NCBI RefSeq assembly: GCF_014646155.1
Contig: NZ_BMMX01000015.1
Location: 1-64,000 of the forward strand
Direction of reading: 5' to 3'
DNA: 64,000 nt
DNA from: Mangrovihabitans endophyticus
Lineage (GTDB): Bacteria; Actinomycetota; Actinomycetes; Mycobacteriales; Micromonosporaceae
Shown: in pieces, positions 16,246-24,565 of the stretch
How positions within the stretch are numbered: the stretch's first letter is position 1
How the letters are laid out: each line of letters opens with the position of its first letter
The notes under the pieces: generated by a model
What the model was told of the DNA's origin: nothing
The model's input: only the letters and a program-made list of their open reading frames with translations
Database searches by the model: none
Translations under genes and position numbers: made by a program

Positions 16246-16988
16246 CAGCCGGCCAACCTCACGAGAGCGCGAGCGAGTACCCCGTCAGTGTCGTCCGGCG
16301 CCCAGGTGAGCACATGGGTGGGTGGCGGATCGAGCGGGGGAAATGGTGCGGCCACCGCATTGGTGACCGCGAGCACGCCGTCCACCCGGTGCTTGGCGAA
16401 CAGCTGATGTGCCATGATCACGGCCGCCGCGGGAAGCGGCGGGGTGTCCACATGGCACAGCGAGATGCCGAAGACCCGTTGGAAGACCACGGCGAACAGG
16501 TTGCTGCCGGTGTCCTGCGGCACCCACGACAGCTCGGCAGAAGTGCGGCGCAGCGACTCGATCACCGCCTTCTCGTACCGGATGCGCCGCAGGTCGGTCA
16601 ACCGTTCCGGGTCCAGCACACGCACCAGATGTTCGCGCTGCGGCGAGTCCACCGCCTCCAGCAGGGTGGTCAGATGTTCGGACGGCACCCGCCGCAACTG
16701 CGCGGCGGTGCGGTCCGCGGGCATCGCGGCCAGCACGGCGGCGGCGTCAGCCGGCGGCAGCGAGGCCAGTTCGGCGGCGAGCCGGTCGTCGTCGAGGAGG
16801 GTGAGCAACGCGGCACGGCGATCGGCGTCGGCGGCGAGCAGCAGGCGGGCGAGCAGCGGGCCGTTCATCGCGGCGAGCAGTTTTCCGCGCCGAGCGACCG
16901 GCATGGACATCAGCACCTGCACCGCACGCTGCGGAGGCGAGGCGGCGAGCATGGTCACCAGGTGCTCGGTGGGCATCGAGTTCAGCAC
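16245..16988 (-). CDS. MgtE_N-like helical-repeat protein of unknown function inside the PTS operon
   Basis: A 247-residue soluble protein. The first 140 residues are short helical repeats of the type seen in the cytoplasmic N domain of MgtE magnesium transporters: EHLVTMLAASPPQRAVQVL, LAAMNGPLLARLLLAADADR and LPPADAAAVLAAMPADRT. Neither the CBS domains nor the membrane part of MgtE is present. The last 100 residues (LFAVVFQRVFGISLCHVD, IMAHQLFAKHRVDGVLAVTN) look like a compact alpha/beta domain I do not recognise. It sits between EIIB (one-base gap) and EIIA (TGATG overlap), so it must be co-translated with them. A regulatory or scaffolding role in mannitol uptake is inference. Confidence 0.7.
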   Translation of the reverse strand: MLNSMPTEHLVTMLAASPPQRAVQVLMSMPVARRGKLLAAMNGPLLARLLLAADADRRAALLTLLDDDRLAAELASLPPADAAAVLAAMPADRTAAQLRRVPSEHLTTLLEAVDSPQREHLVRVLDPERLTDLRRIRYEKAVIESLRRTSAELSWVPQDTGSNLFAVVFQRVFGISLCHVDTPPLPAAAVIMAHQLFAKHRVDGVLAVTNAVAAPFPPLDPPPTHVLTWAPDDTDGVLARALVRLAG

Positions 16989-16989
16989 C

Positions 16990-17310
16990 TCAGCCGCCGA
17001 CCGTGCCGGTGACCGGGCCGCCCTGTTTCAGGGCGGCGACCACGGCGGACACCGCCGGATCGCCGAGGAACAGCCGGAAGCCCACCACCACGGCTCCGGG
17101 CGCGGCCCGGCTCGCGCGGTCGGCGAGACCCTGCTGGCAGAGCACCACGTCGGCGTCGGCCGGGATGGCGTTCAGCGGGTGATGCTCCACGGTCACCGGG
17201 GTCGTGCGCAGTTCCCGCCGTAGCTGGCCGGCCAGCATCACGCTGCTGCCCATCCCGGCGTCGCAGGCCACCACGAGCTTGCGCACGTCGGCGCCGGAGA
17301 TGCCGGTCAC
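16990..17310 (-). CDS. PTS mannitol-type EIIB component
   Basis: A 106-residue EIIB. The phosphorylated cysteine is Cys16 in KLVVACDAGMGSSVMLAGQL, the P-loop typical of mannitol EIIB. A later segment ADADVVLCQQGLADRA fits the family. The GTG start overlaps the EIIC stop (GTGA), so EIIC and EIIB are separate but coupled chains, unlike the single-chain MtlA of enterobacteria. Confidence 0.88.
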   Translation of the reverse strand: MTGISGADVRKLVVACDAGMGSSVMLAGQLRRELRTTPVTVEHHPLNAIPADADVVLCQQGLADRASRAAPGAVVVGFRLFLGDPAVSAVVAALKQGGPVTGTVGG

Positions 17311-18380
17311 AGCCCCTCCTCGTCGCGGGCCAGCCGGCCGAAGCCGAGCAGCAGCGACCCGACGACGAACGAGACACCGGCCGCCACCACCACGCCCGCC
17401 AGCACGCCGAAGTATCCGCCCCGCGGCGTTTCGGCGAGATAGGCGAAGATGCTGCCCGGCGACGGCGTCGCCACCAGCCCGGCACCGGTGATCATGAAGG
17501 TCACGATGCCGGCCGCGCCGCCGGAGATGGCGGCGAGCACCATGGACGGCTTCATCAGGACGTACGGGAAGTAGATCTCGTGGATGCCGCCGAGGAACTG
17601 GATGGCCATGGCCGCGGGCACGCTGGGCCGCAGCGCCCGGGGCCCGAACAGCAGATAGGCCAGCAGGATGCCGAAGCCGGGACCGGGGTTCGACTCCAGC
17701 ATGTACAGGATGGATTTGCCGGTCTCCGCGGACTCCGCGACTCCCAGCGGCCCGAGGACGCCGTGGTTGATCGCGTTGTTCAGGAACAGCACCTTCGCCG
17801 GCTCGATGACCAGCGACGCGGCCGGGAGCAGGTGGTGCGTGACGAGGAAGCTGACGCCATGGCCGGCCGCGGCGGTGAACGTCCGCATCACCGGGCCGAT
17901 GGCGAGCACGCCGAGCACCGCGGTGACCGCGCCGACGACGCCGGCGGTGAAGTTGTCGATCAGCATTTCGAAGCCCGGCCGGATCCGGTCCACCGTCACA
18001 CGGTCGACCAGCTTCAACAGGTACGCGGCCAGCGGACCGGCGATCATCGCGCCGAAGAACATGGGCGCTTCCGAGCCGATCACGATCCCGATGGTGGCGA
18101 CCGCGCCGACCACCGCGCCGCGCTGTTCGTGCACCATCCGGCCGCCGGTGTATCCGATGAGGATCGGCAGCAGAATGTGGACGGTCGGGTCCACCAGCAC
18201 CGCCAGCCGCTCGTTCGGCAGCCAGCCGTGGGGGATGAACAGAGCGGTGATGAGTCCCCAGGCGATGAATGCCGCGATGTTGGGCATCACCATGCCGGCG
18301 AGGTAGCCGCCGAAGCGCTGCACGCGGGCCTTGAAACCGGAATCTCCCGCGGGAGGCGCGTACAGCTCGACCACGGCCAT
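17307..18380 (-). CDS. mtlA: PTS mannitol transporter EIIC component
   Basis: A 357-residue membrane permease that imports and phosphorylates a hexitol, probably mannitol. Hallmarks include MVMPNIAAFIAWGLITALF, GGRMVHEQRG, GSEAPMFFGAMIAGPL, NNAINHGVLGPLG and the sugar-binding GGIHEIYFPYVLMKP. The EIIB and EIIA domains are encoded downstream. The ATG at 18380 follows AGGAG with short spacing; an upstream in-frame GTG is less well placed. It is the first gene of a six-gene PTS operon. No mannitol-1-phosphate dehydrogenase gene lies nearby, so the product must be metabolised by an enzyme coded elsewhere. Confidence 0.92.
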   Translation of the reverse strand: MAVVELYAPPAGDSGFKARVQRFGGYLAGMVMPNIAAFIAWGLITALFIPHGWLPNERLAVLVDPTVHILLPILIGYTGGRMVHEQRGAVVGAVATIGIVIGSEAPMFFGAMIAGPLAAYLLKLVDRVTVDRIRPGFEMLIDNFTAGVVGAVTAVLGVLAIGPVMRTFTAAAGHGVSFLVTHHLLPAASLVIEPAKVLFLNNAINHGVLGPLGVAESAETGKSILYMLESNPGPGFGILLAYLLFGPRALRPSVPAAMAIQFLGGIHEIYFPYVLMKPSMVLAAISGGAAGIVTFMITGAGLVATPSPGSIFAYLAETPRGGYFGVLAGVVVAAGVSFVVGSLLLGFGRLARDEEGL

Positions 18381-18412
18381 CACTCTCCTCACGTTCAGTG
18401 CAAAGAGATCTT

Positions 18413-18480
18413 GTTGTACTTATCACACCAGGCGTACGTCAACGAATTCCCTAAGTTCGGGCCTATCGGGCCGTTGACGT
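18413..18480 (-). promoter_or_regulatory. Probable promoter and inverted-repeat operator of the PTS operon
   Basis: On the minus strand, TTGACG (18442-18437) and TACAAC (18418-18413) are separated by 18 bases, about 30 bases before the EIIC start. The -35 lies inside one half of a perfect 9-bp inverted repeat, ACGTCAACG at 18436-18444 with CGTTGACGT at 18472-18480. A repressor or activator site overlapping the promoter is therefore likely; the regulator is unknown. Confidence 0.5.
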
Positions 18481-18495
18481 GCGCGAATGTGCGCC

Positions 18496-19062
18496 CTACT
18501 CACGAGTCAGCGACGTCATTGCGCATTCGACCAGATCGGCGAGTTCCTGCCTGCCATCGACGCGCACCCATTCCTCGATGGCCATGGTGAGGGCTGCCAG
18601 CGCGGCGCCGGCCACCACCTGACGCTCGAAATCCGACAGCGCACCCCGCCCGGCGAGGGACTCGGCGAACATCTGCCGGGTGGCCCGTTGCGCCTCGGAC
18701 TGCCGGGCGCGCAGCGTCGGCTCCCGCACGATGAGCCGGGATCGGGCGAGCACCGTGGACAGTTCGCCGGCCGGCATCGCGCGCAGCGCGGCCACCAGGG
18801 CATGGCGGATCGCGGTGAGCGGCGCCTCGTCCGGTGGCCGCGACCGGATCGCCGCAGCCAGCATGGGATCGTAGTCGTCGTTCTCCACCACCGCGGGCTT
18901 GCTCGGGAAATAGCGGAAGAACGTCATGTGCGAGACGCCCGCGGCGGCGGCGATCTCCTCCACCGTGGTGGCGTCGTAGCCCTTCTCCGCGAACAGCCGC
19001 AGCGCGTGCTCCTGAAGGGAGCGTCGGGTCTCCGCCTTCTTCCGTTCTCGCAGCCCGCTCAC
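18496..19062 (-). CDS. TetR family transcriptional regulator
   Basis: A 188-residue regulator. The N-terminal TetR helix-turn-helix is clear: KAETRRSLQEHALRLFAEKG, then TVEEIAAAAGVSHMTFFRYF. The remainder is a helical ligand domain. The GTG at 19062 overlaps the stop of the monooxygenase gene (GTGA), so the regulator is translated from the same message. A gene pair of aromatic hydroxylase plus coupled TetR suggests autoregulation through the operator-like repeat in front of the hydroxylase. Confidence 0.88.
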   Translation of the reverse strand: MSGLRERKKAETRRSLQEHALRLFAEKGYDATTVEEIAAAAGVSHMTFFRYFPSKPAVVENDDYDPMLAAAIRSRPPDEAPLTAIRHALVAALRAMPAGELSTVLARSRLIVREPTLRARQSEAQRATRQMFAESLAGRGALSDFERQVVAGAALAALTMAIEEWVRVDGRQELADLVECAMTSLTRE

Positions 19063-20483
19063 GAGGAAACCGGCACCTCCGCTCGCGCCCGCAGCACACC
19101 GGACAGCCAAGCATCCATCCGCCGGGCGTCCCCGCGGCAGGCCAGATGCCCGTCCGGCCGGACCAGCAGGGTCTCGACGCCGGCATCCGGGCGCAGCACG
19201 GTCACCGCGTCCGCGCCCAAATAGGTGCACGCGACACGCGCCGCATGGTCATCGGCGGTCACGATCACCCACCGGCCGCCCCATTCGGCGTGCAGCCGGG
19301 TGGGCGAGCCGTCGGCACGACGGCAGGAGAGGTCCGGAACCCGGTCGCCGGGGCGCGGCGCGCGGGCGACCGCCCGCCCGTCGGCGAGCGGACCCCGGCG
19401 ATAGGAGACGCGGAGCTGAGACGAGGTCTCGGTGATCAGGCGCTGGGTGAGCGGCCGGTCCATCAGGGGCACCACCACATGATCCCGCAGCAGGCGCGCG
19501 ACCGCACCGCGCCCCAGCATCAGGTGCGTCAGCGAACTGGTGTTGTCCAGCACCTGCGCCGCGATCGGGCGCCGCTCCGCCTGGTACGTGTCCAGCAGTT
19601 CCGTGCCGCACCGGTGCCGCACGACAAGCGCCAGCTTCCAGGCCAGGTTCTCCGCGTCGCCCAGTCCGGTGTTCATCCCCTGCCCGCCGAACGGGCTGTG
19701 GATGTGCGCGGCGTCGCCGGCCAGCAGAACACGTCCCGAGCGGTAGGTGTCGGCCAGGCGCCGGTGAATGCGGAAGGTGGAGGTCCACATCTGCTCGGTG
19801 ATCGCCGACGCCGGAAGGCCGGTGCACTCGGCGAACAGGTCGGACACCTCCCCCGGCGCCCGGTCGCCCTGCGGCATGAGAATCCGCCACATGTCCGTAC
19901 CCGGCAGCGGGAACAGTCCGAACATCTCGTCACCGCGCAGCCAGGTGTGCACCACGTCGCGCGGTAAGGCCAGCGCGGCCCGCACGTCGGCGATCAGGAA
20001 GCGCTCGACCAGCGGCACGCCCGGGAAGCCGATGCCGGCGGACTTGCGCACGCCGCTGTGCGCGCCGTCGCAGCCGACGATCCACTCGGCGTCCTCCGCC
20101 GTCACGTCGGTGACCGGGCGATTCCAGGTCACCTCGGTGCCGAGCGCGGCCAGGCGTCGCCGCAGCGCACTCTCCACGGATGCCTGGGACATGGTGACGC
20201 CCGGCCGGGTTACCAGTCTCGTCGGGCGCAGCCGCAGCCGGGCCACCTCACGATCGCCCACGTAGATGGCCACCGCACGCACCGGCATCCCCCGGGCGGG
20301 CAGATCGCCCAGGGCGCCGAGCCGGTCCAGCACCTCCATCCCCCGCGGATGCAGGCCGAGCGCCCGGGAGGTGACGGCGGGCCCGTCGGCCGCGTCCACG
20401 ATCCGGATGGGTACGCCCGCGGCGCGCAGGCCGCAGGCAAGGGCAAGACCGGTCGGCCCGGCGCCGACGACGAGCACGGACAT
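19059..20483 (-). CDS. FAD-dependent aromatic (PheA/TfdB-type) monooxygenase
   Basis: A 474-residue class A flavin hydroxylase. The FAD motif VVGAGPTGLALACGLRAAG is at the N-terminus; the DG motif WIVGCDGAHSGVRKSAGI follows near 140; GRVLLAGDAAHIHSPFGGQG and MNTGLGDAENLAWKLALV complete the FAD site near 265-295. A C-terminal thioredoxin-like domain closes the protein, as in phenol hydroxylase and tetracycline or rifampicin monooxygenases. It could detoxify an aromatic antibiotic or catabolise a phenol. The ATG at 20483 has GGAG at ideal spacing. The coupled TetR gene follows. Confidence 0.87.
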   Translation of the reverse strand: MSVLVVGAGPTGLALACGLRAAGVPIRIVDAADGPAVTSRALGLHPRGMEVLDRLGALGDLPARGMPVRAVAIYVGDREVARLRLRPTRLVTRPGVTMSQASVESALRRRLAALGTEVTWNRPVTDVTAEDAEWIVGCDGAHSGVRKSAGIGFPGVPLVERFLIADVRAALALPRDVVHTWLRGDEMFGLFPLPGTDMWRILMPQGDRAPGEVSDLFAECTGLPASAITEQMWTSTFRIHRRLADTYRSGRVLLAGDAAHIHSPFGGQGMNTGLGDAENLAWKLALVVRHRCGTELLDTYQAERRPIAAQVLDNTSSLTHLMLGRGAVARLLRDHVVVPLMDRPLTQRLITETSSQLRVSYRRGPLADGRAVARAPRPGDRVPDLSCRRADGSPTRLHAEWGGRWVIVTADDHAARVACTYLGADAVTVLRPDAGVETLLVRPDGHLACRGDARRMDAWLSGVLRARAEVPVSS

Positions 20484-20494
20484 GACGACTCCAG

Positions 20495-20526
20495 TGTTAG
20501 CCAATAATAATAGTTATCAGCTAACA
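20495..20526 (-). promoter_or_regulatory. Operator-like inverted repeat before the monooxygenase/TetR operon
   Basis: TGTTAGC (20495-20501) and GCTAACA (20520-20526) form a perfect 7-bp inverted repeat with an 18-base spacer. The spacer is strikingly AT-rich (CAATAATAATAGTTATCA) in a very GC-rich genome and contains TATTAT on the minus strand, a good -10 candidate. Location just ahead of the start makes it the likely TetR operator. Confidence 0.55.
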
Positions 20527-20562
20527 TTTACACTCGACGGCCGCCGCCGGCAAGGGACCGGC

Positions 20563-21261
20563 CTACGGCAGAAACTCCTCCGGTCGCGCCGAGCGCTCCT
20601 TCGGCCGCCGCCGCCCGAGCAACCGCCAGCCGCGCTTCTTCTCCGGCGCCCGCTCGATGTCGCCGTTCAACACCGCCAGGCGATGCTGCGCCACCGGGTT
20701 CTCCGGTTCCAGCCGCAACGATGTGAGCAGCGCCCGGCGCGCCTGATCGATGTGGCCCAGGGCGTCAAGCGCCACGCCGTGCGTGAAGTGGTAATGCGCC
20801 TCGTCGGGTGCCAGCCCGATCGCCGTACGGGCCGCCTGTTCGGCATCCGCCAGGTGGCGGTCCGAGGCCAGCAGAGCCCACGCGACCCGGTCATGCCACA
20901 GCGGGTTCTTCGGCTCGGCGACGACCGCGCGGTACGCCATGGTCACCGCCTCCTCGTGCCGCCCGAGCAGGGTCAGGGCCCGGCTCGCCGTGGCAAGCGG
21001 GCGCGCGTCCTCGGGAGTCAGCTCGATGGCACGGTTGGCCGCGTCCAGCGCACGGTCGTTCTCGTCCAGGGTGAGCCGGACGCGGGCCATCAGGACCCAT
21101 CCGGCCGCCGATTCAGGTTCGGCGTCCAGCACCGTCTCCAGCAGCGCAGCCGCCTTACCCGGGTCGACCCGCTCGAAGAGCGCGGCGGCACGCGCCACGC
21201 CGAGCTCGGTCTCGGACATGCCCACGCGGGGATCGGCCACGGGCGGGGCGAGGTCGGTCAT
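20563..21261 (-). CDS. Tetratricopeptide-repeat protein
   Basis: A 232-residue soluble protein with about four to five TPR motifs between residues 20 and 195. Examples are AAGWVLMARVRLTLDENDRA, AVTMAYRAVVAEPKNPLW and AHYHFTHGVALDALGHIDQA. The tail is strongly basic (KKRGWRLLGRRRPKERSAR). TPR repeats mediate protein-protein contact; no enzymatic domain is present. No signal peptide is seen. Neighbours give no clue to a partner. Confidence 0.8.
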   Translation of the reverse strand: MTDLAPPVADPRVGMSETELGVARAAALFERVDPGKAAALLETVLDAEPESAAGWVLMARVRLTLDENDRALDAANRAIELTPEDARPLATASRALTLLGRHEEAVTMAYRAVVAEPKNPLWHDRVAWALLASDRHLADAEQAARTAIGLAPDEAHYHFTHGVALDALGHIDQARRALLTSLRLEPENPVAQHRLAVLNGDIERAPEKKRGWRLLGRRRPKERSARPEEFLP

Positions 21262-21424
21262 CGGGACACTCCGGTACAGACGGCATCGGGGGGCCGGGCT
21301 TGGAGGAGGGTCAGAGATTCCGGCTCACACGCCACATCTTCGGCACATCGCGGCCGGTGTTTAGCCGGATCCGGCAAACTGCACCCGAAGGCGGCGCGCG
21401 GCGACCGCAGGGAACAGGGGCCGG

Positions 21425-22012
21425 TCAGCGCAGTTCGAGGATCGCCTCCACCAGCAGCCACACGCCGAACACCACGAACAGCGCGGCGGCACCCCACTTG
21501 ATCACGCGCTCCGGAAGGCGGCGGCCCAGGTAGCGGCCGACCAGGATGGCCAGCGCGTCCGCCGCCACCATGCCGAGAGTGGACCCCACCCACGTGCCGA
21601 ACCATCCGTACCGGGTTGCCAGGGTGATCGTGGCCAGCATGGTCTTGTCACCGAGCTCGGCCAGGAAGAACGCGACGCCGACGGCGATCATCGCCGAGCC
21701 GGTGGACCGTTCCGCCTTCTCCCGCTCCTCCGCGGTGAGGCTGTCGCCGCGCAACGTCCAGGCGCCGAAGGCGAGAAACGCGAGACCGGCGGCCAGCGCC
21801 AGCCAGCCGGTGGGCAGCGTGGTGCCGAGGCCGTACCCGATGCCGACCGAGACCAGGTGCACCACCGCGGTGGCCACGGAGATGCCGACCAGCACCGGCC
21901 ACGGGCGGAAGCGCGTGGCGAAGGTGAGCGCCATCAACTGCGACTTGTCGCCCAGCTCCGCCACGAAGACGACGGCGAAACTGACCACGGTCGCGGCGAT
22001 GACGCCGTGCAC
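21425..22012 (-). CDS. TMEM165/GDT1 family (UPF0016) cation transporter
   Basis: A 195-residue membrane protein with six helices in two homologous halves, each carrying the family motif: FVAELGDKSQLMALTFATR and FFLAELGDKTMLATITLATR. These acidic motifs bind the transported cation; bacterial relatives export manganese (MntX-like). The halves are joined by a charged linker (TAEEREKAERS). The GTG at 22012 has GGGAGG at good spacing; in-frame codons upstream would add 14 non-conserved residues. I saw no manganese riboswitch in the short leader. Confidence 0.87.
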   Translation of the reverse strand: MHGVIAATVVSFAVVFVAELGDKSQLMALTFATRFRPWPVLVGISVATAVVHLVSVGIGYGLGTTLPTGWLALAAGLAFLAFGAWTLRGDSLTAEEREKAERSTGSAMIAVGVAFFLAELGDKTMLATITLATRYGWFGTWVGSTLGMVAADALAILVGRYLGRRLPERVIKWGAAALFVVFGVWLLVEAILELR

Positions 22013-22087
22013 GCTGCCTCCCGGGAACTCTGCGAACTGGGAGACGGAACGCACCCCCTGACGATGATCAGCGTATCCGCTGCGTGG

Positions 22088-23908
22088 TCAGGCGCCACGC
22101 CCCTCGGCGGGCACCGCGCCGGCCGGGGCTCCCTGCGCGGACGGCCCGTCCAGCGGCTCCGGTTCCGGCGCCGACGGCGCGAACGGCTGCGACTCCACCA
22201 GTTCGGCCCGCAGCTCCGCATCCTCGGTGACCGGGTCGGCGGGCTGCGCCGCGGTCCGCGACCCACCACGCAGCAGCGACGCCGCGGCACCCACCAACGC
22301 CATCGCGATGGCCAGCCAGAAGACGATGATCAGACCGTCGTGGAACGGCTCGGAGATGAGCCGCGGGAAGAACTCCAAGCCGGTCAGCCGCGCCGCGTTC
22401 GCCGGCGGCAGCGCACCCAGCACCTGCGGACCGAGCAGCTCGGCGATCGGGTTGTAGCCGAGGAACGCGGCGAACAGGGTGCCCACCGGCGGCAGCGCGG
22501 CGATGCCGGCCGCGGTCGCGGCGGGTACGCCCTGGGCGGTCAGCCCCGAGGTGAGCGTGTCCGGAAGCGAGGACGCCAAACCGGCCACCATCAGCGAGAA
22601 GAAGACCCCGATGGACAGCACCTGACCGGCGTTCATGAAGGTGGCACGCATGCCCGAGGCGGCACCCCGCATGTTCGCCGGGACGCTGGACATGACCAGG
22701 GAGGTGTTCGGGGCCGAGAACAAGCCGCCGCCCACCCCGTTGATGAAGATCAGCGTGGCGAATGCCGGATAGGCGAAGTCGCCCGGCAGCACCAGCAGCC
22801 CGGCGAACGAGATCGCCATCAGCACCAGCCCGCCGGAGGCGAACAGGCGCGGACCGAACCGGTCCGACAACGCCCCGGACAGCGGCCCGGCGGCCAGGAA
22901 CCCGACCGTCATCGGGACGAGATAGATGCCCGCCCACAGCGGCGTGGACTCGTAGCTGTACCCGTGCAGCGGCAGCCAGATGCCCTGCAACCAGATGATC
23001 AGCATGAACTGCAGCCCGCCACGAGCCACCGAAGCCAGCAGGTTCGCCGCGTTACCGCTGGTGAAGGCAATGTTCCGGAACAGCGCGAGCGGAAACATCG
23101 GCTCGGTCACCCGGGCCTCGATCAGGCCGAAGGCCACCAGCACGGCGCCCCCGCCGATCAACCCGGCCAGCACCCACGGGTTGGTCCAGCCCATGGTGTG
23201 CCCGCCGTACGGCTGAATGCCGTACGTGATGGCGGCCAGTACCGCGGTGAGCCCCACCGCGAAGGTCGCGTTGCCCCACCAGTCGATCTTCGCGGTGCGG
23301 CGGACACCGGTGTCGTGCAGCGACCGGTACGCCCACACGGTGCCGAGGACGCCAAGGGGGATGTTGACCCAGAAGATCGACCGCCAGTCCCACTCCGCCA
23401 GCACGCCGCCGGCGACCAGGCCGATGAACGAGCCGGCCAGAGCCGAGACGATGTTGACGCCCAGCGCCATGCCGCGCTGGCGGGCGCTGAACGCGTCGGT
23501 GATGATCGCCGCCGAGTTGGCCATCAGCATCGCGCCGCCGATGGCTTGCAGGACTCGCCAGCCGATCAACCAGAGCGCTCCGGAACCGCCGGTGAACGGG
23601 TCCAGCGAGAGGATGATCGAGGTGAGGGTGAAGATGGCGAAGCCGGCGTTATAGATCTTGACGCGGCCGTACATGTCCCCGAGCCGGCCGAGCGTGACCA
23701 CCAGCACCGCGGTGACCAGCATGTAGCCCATCAGCATCCAGAGCAGGTAACTCACGTTCCCCGGCTCCAGTGGATTGAGCTCGATGCCCTTGAAGATGGC
23801 CGGCAGGGAGATCAGCACGATGGACGCGTTGACGGTCGCCAGCAGAGTGCCGAGCGTGGTGTTCGACAGCGCGATCCACTTGTATCGCGGATGATCCACG
23901 GAAAGCAC
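22088..23908 (-). CDS. MFS multidrug efflux transporter (DHA2, 14-TM)
   Basis: A 606-residue drug/proton antiporter of the EmrB/QacA type. The motif [18 protein letters not shown] between helices 2 and 3 is the MFS signature, and the motif C region reads [22 protein letters not shown] long loop follows helix 12 and the last 60 residues are a Pro/Ala/Glu-rich cytoplasmic tail. GTG 23908 is preceded by GGGAG at six bases. The MarR gene lies just upstream on the same strand, 62 bases away, making a classic regulator-pump pair. Confidence 0.88.
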   Translation of the reverse strand: MLSVDHPRYKWIALSNTTLGTLLATVNASIVLISLPAIFKGIELNPLEPGNVSYLLWMLMGYMLVTAVLVVTLGRLGDMYGRVKIYNAGFAIFTLTSIILSLDPFTGGSGALWLIGWRVLQAIGGAMLMANSAAIITDAFSARQRGMALGVNIVSALAGSFIGLVAGGVLAEWDWRSIFWVNIPLGVLGTVWAYRSLHDTGVRRTAKIDWWGNATFAVGLTAVLAAITYGIQPYGGHTMGWTNPWVLAGLIGGGAVLVAFGLIEARVTEPMFPLALFRNIAFTSGNAANLLASVARGGLQFMLIIWLQGIWLPLHGYSYESTPLWAGIYLVPMTVGFLAAGPLSGALSDRFGPRLFASGGLVLMAISFAGLLVLPGDFAYPAFATLIFINGVGGGLFSAPNTSLVMSSVPANMRGAASGMRATFMNAGQVLSIGVFFSLMVAGLASSLPDTLTSGLTAQGVPAATAAGIAALPPVGTLFAAFLGYNPIAELLGPQVLGALPPANAARLTGLEFFPRLISEPFHDGLIIVFWLAIAMALVGAAASLLRGGSRTAAQPADPVTEDAELRAELVESQPFAPSAPEPEPLDGPSAQGAPAGAVPAEGRGA

Positions 23909-23970
23909 GCGATGCTCCCTTCGAAGGGCACAGCGAGCACGCGCGGGGGGATCCCGGCGCACGGGACGAA

Positions 23971-24411
23971 TCAGGTGTTCGGCGGTTGCTCCGCGACGAG
24001 GCTGCTGAGATGGTCGAGCGCCGGCAGCACGGCGCACACGGCCGCCCTCTCCGCCTCCGGCAACTGGGACAACAGCCGGGACAACGCCTGCGCCCGGCCG
24101 GTCCGGCGGCGGGCCACGGCGGCCCGGCCGGCGTCGGTGATGGTGACCACCACCGCGCGCCCGTCATGCGGATCGGCGCCGCGCGTGGCCAGACCCTCCT
24201 TCTCCAGCCGCGTCACGAGCTGCGTCATGGCCGGCTGCGTGACGCCCTCGGCCGCGTGCAGCTCGCTGAGCCGGTGCGGCCCGGAACGCTCCAGGCGGCG
24301 CAGGGTGGAGACGGCGGTCAAGCTCAGCTCGCCGCGCGGCGTCATCCGGCGGAGCGCCTCGAAGAGTCGCTCCAAGGTCGCCGCGACCGCGGCGTCCTCA
24401 GCGGAGATCAT
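23971..24411 (-). CDS. MarR family transcriptional regulator
   Basis: A 146-residue winged-helix repressor. Core elements are [42 protein letters not shown] and the wing [18 protein letters not shown]. MarR proteins dimerise and release DNA when they bind phenolic or drug ligands. It is the first gene of an operon with the MFS pump. I chose ATG 24411 because the longer GTG start at 24447 lies inside the operator-like repeat. Confidence 0.87.
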   Translation of the reverse strand: MISAEDAAVAATLERLFEALRRMTPRGELSLTAVSTLRRLERSGPHRLSELHAAEGVTQPAMTQLVTRLEKEGLATRGADPHDGRAVVVTITDAGRAAVARRRTGRAQALSRLLSQLPEAERAAVCAVLPALDHLSSLVAEQPPNT

Positions 24412-24430
24412 GAGCCCTGGCTGCACAGAC

Positions 24431-24457
24431 GCTTTTATATCACCCACTTATAGAAGC
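24431..24457 (-). promoter_or_regulatory. MarR-type operator candidate
   Basis: GCTTTTATAT (24431-24440) and TTATAGAAGC (24448-24457) form an imperfect inverted repeat (8 of 10 pairs) with a 7-base spacer, in an AT-rich island 20-45 bases before the MarR start. Size and spacing fit MarR dimers. Confidence 0.5.
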
Positions 24458-24565
24458 GCGTTATGCAACGTGATACAGAACTCACGCGCACTTCGATCGG
24501 TAACCACCCGGACGCGCGCATGAAAGAATCCATGCGGAGAGCGACGACTCTGTCACGATTTAGCA

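Noticed and set aside
22013..22087. Possible yybP-ykoY manganese riboswitch before the GDT1-family gene
   Set aside because: The leader is only about 75 bases and lacks the conserved core elements; family knowledge alone is not enough.
21857..24523. A long plus-strand frame opposite the MFS and MarR genes
   Set aside because: Same artefact: repetitive, charged, no recognisable domain, and fully covered by genes with clear motifs.
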